Source: Bacteroidota bacterium (GTDB taxonomy: Bacteria > Bacteroidota > Bacteroidia > Bacteroidales > JAIPAH01). From it: a DNA stretch of 37,973 nucleotides. A model generated the notes under the pieces. It was not told where the DNA came from. It saw only the letters and a list, made by a program, of their open reading frames with translations, and ran no database searches. The translations under genes and the position numbers were made by a program. Below are positions 34,083 through 37,973 of this stretch, piece after piece (positions within the stretch are counted from its first letter, which is position 1; every line of letters begins with the position of its first letter). The stretch is taken from positions 1-37,973 of the forward strand of contig JAASSU010000006.1 in assembly GCA_021767705.1 (NCBI GenBank). The letters run 5' to 3'.

Positions 34083-36998
34083 ATGAAAATTAAACCCGGT
34101 CTGCTGGTTGTATCCCTGTTGCTGATGACTATGCCTGCTATAAGCCAGGACGTGGAAAAAAACACCTGGGCCGATTCGGTATTCAATAGAATGACTTTGA
34201 GAGAGAAGATCGGGCAGCTTTTTATTATCAGGGCTCATTCCGATAAAACCAGGAGTTACCATAATCACGTGGGCCGCACGATACAGAATTTCCATGTGGG
34301 AGGCGTTTGTTTTTTCCAGGGTGGCCCCAGGCGGCAGGCCGAGCTCACCAATAAATACCAGGACCTTGCTGACATTCCGCTTTTTGTGGCCCAGGATGCC
34401 GAGTGGGGACTGGGCATGCGGCTCGACAGCACCATGAGCTTTCCTCGGCAGATGACTATGGGCGCTATCCGCGAAAACAGCCTCATCTATGAAATGGGAA
34501 AGGAGGTGGCCCAGCATCTCAAAAGAATCGGGGTGAACCTGAATTTTGCCCCTGTGGCAGATGTGAATAACAACCCTGACAATCCAGTGATCAACAGTCG
34601 ATCGTTCGGGGAAGATCCCTCTGAAGTAGCCCAAAAAGCATCCATGTATATGTATGGACTTCAGGACAATGGAGTAATTGCCACCGCAAAGCACTTCCCC
34701 GGGCACGGCGATACCGATATGGATTCGCATGAAGCACTGCCGGTTATCCCTTTCAGCAAACAGCGCCTCGACAGCATTGAGCTTGTTCCGTTTAAAAGGC
34801 TCATTAATGATGGTGTGAGTGCCATTATGACCGCGCACCTGTATATTCCTGAAATCCAAAAAGAAAAAAAACAAGCCAGCACCTTATCGAAACCAGTGGT
34901 GACACACCTTTTGCAGGATAGCCTGGGGTTTGAGGGGCTGATTATTACCGATGCTTTGGAGATGAGCGGAGTGACCCAGAACAACGAGCTGGGAGAGCTG
35001 GAGGTGAAAGCCTTACTGGCAGGAAACGACATCCTGCTGATGCCGGTGAATATCAAAAAGGCCGTTGAAAAAATTGAAGAAGCGGTTCAATCGGGAAGAC
35101 TTCCTCAATCAGTATTGGATAAAAAAGTGAGGAAAATTTTACGCTTCAAGCAGCACTACAACATTCACCGGACGAAAAAAATCAATATCAGGGGGATTCA
35201 GAAAAACCTCCATAACGACTTTGCAAAACACAACATCAGAGCCATTGCAAAAGAAGCCGTTACCCTTGTTAAAAACAAAAATCAAATCCTTCCGCTCAAG
35301 CGAATAGATACCCTGAATATCGCCACTGTTGCTACCGGAGCATCAACAAAGCAGCCCTTCCAGAAAATGCTGGACAGGTATGGCCAGCATTCACATTTTC
35401 AGGTCCCAAAAAAAGGCAGGCAACAACAATTCGATAGCCTTCTGAACCGGTTGAAAAACCACAACCTGGTCATTGTCTCCGTTCACAACACTTCAAGTTT
35501 TCCTTCCCAAAATTTTGGGATTAGCAATTTTGAGAAACAACTCATCGACACGCTCTCAAAACAGAAGAAAGTTATTCTTAATGTTTTCGGATATCCCTAT
35601 GCGCTGGATGAATTCGAAAACTTATCTGAATTGGAGGTTGTAGTGGTTTCTTACCAGGATATTAATCCACTGCACGACGCTTCGGCACAAATAATTTATG
35701 GTGGGTTGGGTGCTGTCGGCACGCTGCCGGTTTCTGCTGCGGGTCATGAAACAGGACACGGCATCCGGACCCCGAAAATCCGAATGAGTTATGAGCATTA
35801 CTTGGATGTGGGGGTTAAAAAAAAATTCATTGACAAAATAGACTCTATTGCCCTTAACGGGATTAGCGAAGAAGCCTATCCGGGATGCCAGATTTTGATG
35901 GCCAAAGACGGAAAGGTTTTTTATGATAAAACCTTTGGCCATCACACTTACGATGAAAAAATCGCTGTAAAGCCAACGGATCTCTATGATTTGGCTTCTG
36001 TTACAAAAATTGCCGCCACTACCCTTTCGGTGATGAAGTTAGTAGACGACAGCCTTTTAAATATCGATCGGCGCCTATCCTATTACCTTCCCTACCTCAG
36101 GCACACCAATAAAAGCGAACTGATTATCCGTGAAGTGATGGCGCACCAGGCACGGTTACAGTCGTGGATACCGTATTATGTGAATACCCTTGTGGACAAC
36201 AAGCCCGATTCACTGATATATAGTCATAAACTGACCGAAGCCTTTAACATCAGAGTGGCCGACGATCTCTTCATCCACAGGAATTACCGTCACAAGGTTT
36301 TTGATACAATAGCCTCATCGCCGTTAAATGATAGCAATGATTACGAGTACAGCGACCTGGGGTTTTACCTGATGTATCAAATTATTGAAAACCTCACGAA
36401 CCGCCCCCTGGAGGTTTATGTTGCAGAAAATTTTTACGAACCTCTCGGACTGCAGACCTTGGGGTACCTCCCACACTACCGCTTCGACAAAAAACGGCTT
36501 ATCCCTACCGAGAACGACAAGATATTCAGGCACCAGTTGATACAAGGCGATGTGCATGACCCCGGCGCGGCCATGCTGGGCGGTGTTTCGGGCCATGCCG
36601 GGTTGTTTTCCAATGCGCGTGACCTGGCGGTGGTAATGCAGATGTTCCTGAACGGAGGCCATTACGGCGGACAGCGCTATATTGAGAAAGAGACCATCGA
36701 TCAGTTTACAAAAACACAGTTTCCCTTAAATGATAACCGCAGGGGCATAGGCTTTGATAAGCCCATCATCAACGGAGAGGATGAGGGTCCCACCTGCGAG
36801 AGCGCCTCCTCTGACAGTTTCGGGCACAGCGGTTTTACCGGCACCTATGCCTGGGCAGATCCCGAAAACAACACGGTGTACGTTTTTCTTTCTAACAGGG
36901 TCTATCCCGATGCCTCTAACTGGAAACTTATCCGGATGGATATCCGGACAAAAATCCAACAGGTAATGTACGATGCATTTAACCAATATTCAGAATAA
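34083..36998 (+). CDS. GH3 (NagZ-like beta-N-acetylhexosaminidase) fused to a serine beta-lactamase/esterase-family domain
   Basis: KHFPGHGDTDMDSHEALPVIPF (GH3 NagZ motif); C-half YDLASVTKIAATT (SxxK), YEYSDLGFYLMYQIIE (YxN-like), FGHSGFTGTYAWADP. Confidence 0.93.
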   Translation: MKIKPGLLVVSLLLMTMPAISQDVEKNTWADSVFNRMTLREKIGQLFIIRAHSDKTRSYHNHVGRTIQNFHVGGVCFFQGGPRRQAELTNKYQDLADIPLFVAQDAEWGLGMRLDSTMSFPRQMTMGAIRENSLIYEMGKEVAQHLKRIGVNLNFAPVADVNNNPDNPVINSRSFGEDPSEVAQKASMYMYGLQDNGVIATAKHFPGHGDTDMDSHEALPVIPFSKQRLDSIELVPFKRLINDGVSAIMTAHLYIPEIQKEKKQASTLSKPVVTHLLQDSLGFEGLIITDALEMSGVTQNNELGELEVKALLAGNDILLMPVNIKKAVEKIEEAVQSGRLPQSVLDKKVRKILRFKQHYNIHRTKKINIRGIQKNLHNDFAKHNIRAIAKEAVTLVKNKNQILPLKRIDTLNIATVATGASTKQPFQKMLDRYGQHSHFQVPKKGRQQQFDSLLNRLKNHNLVIVSVHNTSSFPSQNFGISNFEKQLIDTLSKQKKVILNVFGYPYALDEFENLSELEVVVVSYQDINPLHDASAQIIYGGLGAVGTLPVSAAGHETGHGIRTPKIRMSYEHYLDVGVKKKFIDKIDSIALNGISEEAYPGCQILMAKDGKVFYDKTFGHHTYDEKIAVKPTDLYDLASVTKIAATTLSVMKLVDDSLLNIDRRLSYYLPYLRHTNKSELIIREVMAHQARLQSWIPYYVNTLVDNKPDSLIYSHKLTEAFNIRVADDLFIHRNYRHKVFDTIASSPLNDSNDYEYSDLGFYLMYQIIENLTNRPLEVYVAENFYEPLGLQTLGYLPHYRFDKKRLIPTENDKIFRHQLIQGDVHDPGAAMLGGVSGHAGLFSNARDLAVVMQMFLNGGHYGGQRYIEKETIDQFTKTQFPLNDNRRGIGFDKPIINGEDEGPTCESASSDSFGHSGFTGTYAWADPENNTVYVFLSNRVYPDASNWKLIRMDIRTKIQQVMYDAFNQYSE

Positions 36999-37000
36999 CA

Positions 37001-37789
37001 ATGCTTAGCAGGAATATAGACAAGGCTAAAGAAGCCTATAAAACAAAAGACATTGAGGCAACGAAGGCAGCCCACCAAGGCCATGTGCATTCTGAGCCTC
37101 ATAAACAAAACCAAGGTCAGTTTATCGGCAGTGCCGTTTACGGCGGACTTGATGGTATCATCACCACTTTCGCAGTGGTGGCCGGCGTGGCAGGAGCACA
37201 GCTTTCAACAGGTGTTTTGCTTATCCTGGGTTTTGCCAACCTCATTGCTGATGGAATTTCGATGGCGATAGGCGATTTTTTGAGTACCCGGGCCGAGCAG
37301 GAATACAATGCGGCAGAGAAAAAGCGTGAAGCCTGGGAGGTGGAGGTTTATCCCGAAGGAGAAAAAAGGGAACTGGTGGAGATTTTCACTGCTAAAGGTT
37401 ATGAAAAAGAAGATGCTGAAAGGATGGTGGATATCATCGCAAAAAATAAAGAGGGCTGGATTGACATTATGATGAAAGAGGAGCTGGAGATTATTGAAGA
37501 TAACGAATCACCGCTGAAGAATGCGCTGGTTACTTTCGGAAGTTTTGCCCTGTTTGGCTTTGTTCCTTTGCTTGCCTTTACGGTAGCTCAGCTCTTCAGT
37601 GCCCTGACGAACCACACTTTCCTGATTGCCTCGGTGATGACCGGGCTCACTCTCTTTTTGTTGGGAGCCTTAAAGGTGAGGCTTACCAATCAAAAGTGGT
37701 ACAAATCCGGATTGGAGATGCTGCTGGTGGGCGGTGTGGCTGCGGCCGCGGCTTACCTGGTTGGAGTAGCCTTAAAAGGTATTGCATAA
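37001..37789 (+). CDS. VIT1/CCC1 family iron/manganese transporter
   Basis: GSAVYGGLDGIITTFAVVAGVAGAQLSTGVLLILGFANLIADGISMAIGDFLSTRAEQEY. Confidence 0.93.
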   Translation: MLSRNIDKAKEAYKTKDIEATKAAHQGHVHSEPHKQNQGQFIGSAVYGGLDGIITTFAVVAGVAGAQLSTGVLLILGFANLIADGISMAIGDFLSTRAEQEYNAAEKKREAWEVEVYPEGEKRELVEIFTAKGYEKEDAERMVDIIAKNKEGWIDIMMKEELEIIEDNESPLKNALVTFGSFALFGFVPLLAFTVAQLFSALTNHTFLIASVMTGLTLFLLGALKVRLTNQKWYKSGLEMLLVGGVAAAAAYLVGVALKGIA

Positions 37790-37830
37790 AAAAACCCGGC
37801 AAAGTTTTTCACTCCTACCGGGTATCTTTA
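37788..37830. terminator. Terminator hairpin between convergent genes
   Basis: AAAAAAACCCGG ... CCGGGTATCTTT. Confidence 0.75.
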
Positions 37831-37846
37831 AAACAATTCATTTCAC

Positions 37847-37973
37847 TTAAGCCACTTTCAGTTTATCAAGATTACTCTTGCTGAGCTTGTCTTCAGCGTA
37901 AACCTTGGTTACTTTGAGCTGGCTCTTGCTCTTTTGTGAAGGAAGTTCGAACATTGCATCGCTGATGATCGCT
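37847..37973 (-). CDS. clpX: ATP-dependent Clp protease ATP-binding subunit ClpX, C-terminal fragment (window edge)
   Basis: Minus strand reads AIISDAMFELPSQKSKSQLKVTKVYAEDKLSKSNLDKLKVA*; DAMFELPS resembles the ClpX C-terminus. Confidence 0.7.
   Translation of the reverse strand, partial: AIISDAMFELPSQKSKSQLKVTKVYAEDKLSKSNLDKLKVA

Noticed and set aside
1-37973. tRNA, rRNA or CRISPR features
   Set aside because: No tRNA cloverleaf-like segment, rRNA sequence or repeat-spacer array was recognised by eye; a tRNAscan-SE/Rfam run would be needed to exclude small RNAs.

Overview
The window is a Bacteroidetes-type chromosomal segment, judged by TAnnTTTG-like -7 boxes, type IX secretion (T9SS)/gliding proteins and the ORF families present. 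It has two parts. (1) An accessory region, about 1-7.95 kb, holds small same-strand ORFs: a proteasome-like NTN hydrolase, a KilA-N protein, a PIN protein and a Zn-ribbon protein. These are separated by long imperfect palindromes whose outer arms read (C)CAAC ... GTTGG(C), laid out like integron attC sites but with non-canonical core boxes. Two IS91-type elements, each coupled to a tyrosine recombinase, have invaded this array: one nearly complete (1449-4146) and one internally deleted (6727-7895). The first carries, inside its transposase gene, an exactly delimited 305-bp insertion: a GIY-YIG nuclease ORF bounded by perfect 15-bp terminal inverted repeats, with no visible target duplication. 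(2) A conserved-gene region, about 8-38 kb, holds: a putative glucosylglycerate/mannosylglucosylglycerate-type solute operon; outer-membrane and TPR proteins; a glutathione peroxidase; a MATE transporter; a tRNA-selenouridine operon with a NifS-SelD fusion; a PorP / OmpA-WD40-SPOR / giant SprB-like adhesin T9SS locus; a YkoF-PnuC-NadR-like operon; a GH3-beta-lactamase fusion; a VIT1/CCC1 transporter; and the C-terminus of ClpX. The best candidates for something undescribed are the palindrome-delimited cassette array and the 305-bp GIY-YIG mini-element. All family calls come from reading motifs; no database search was run.
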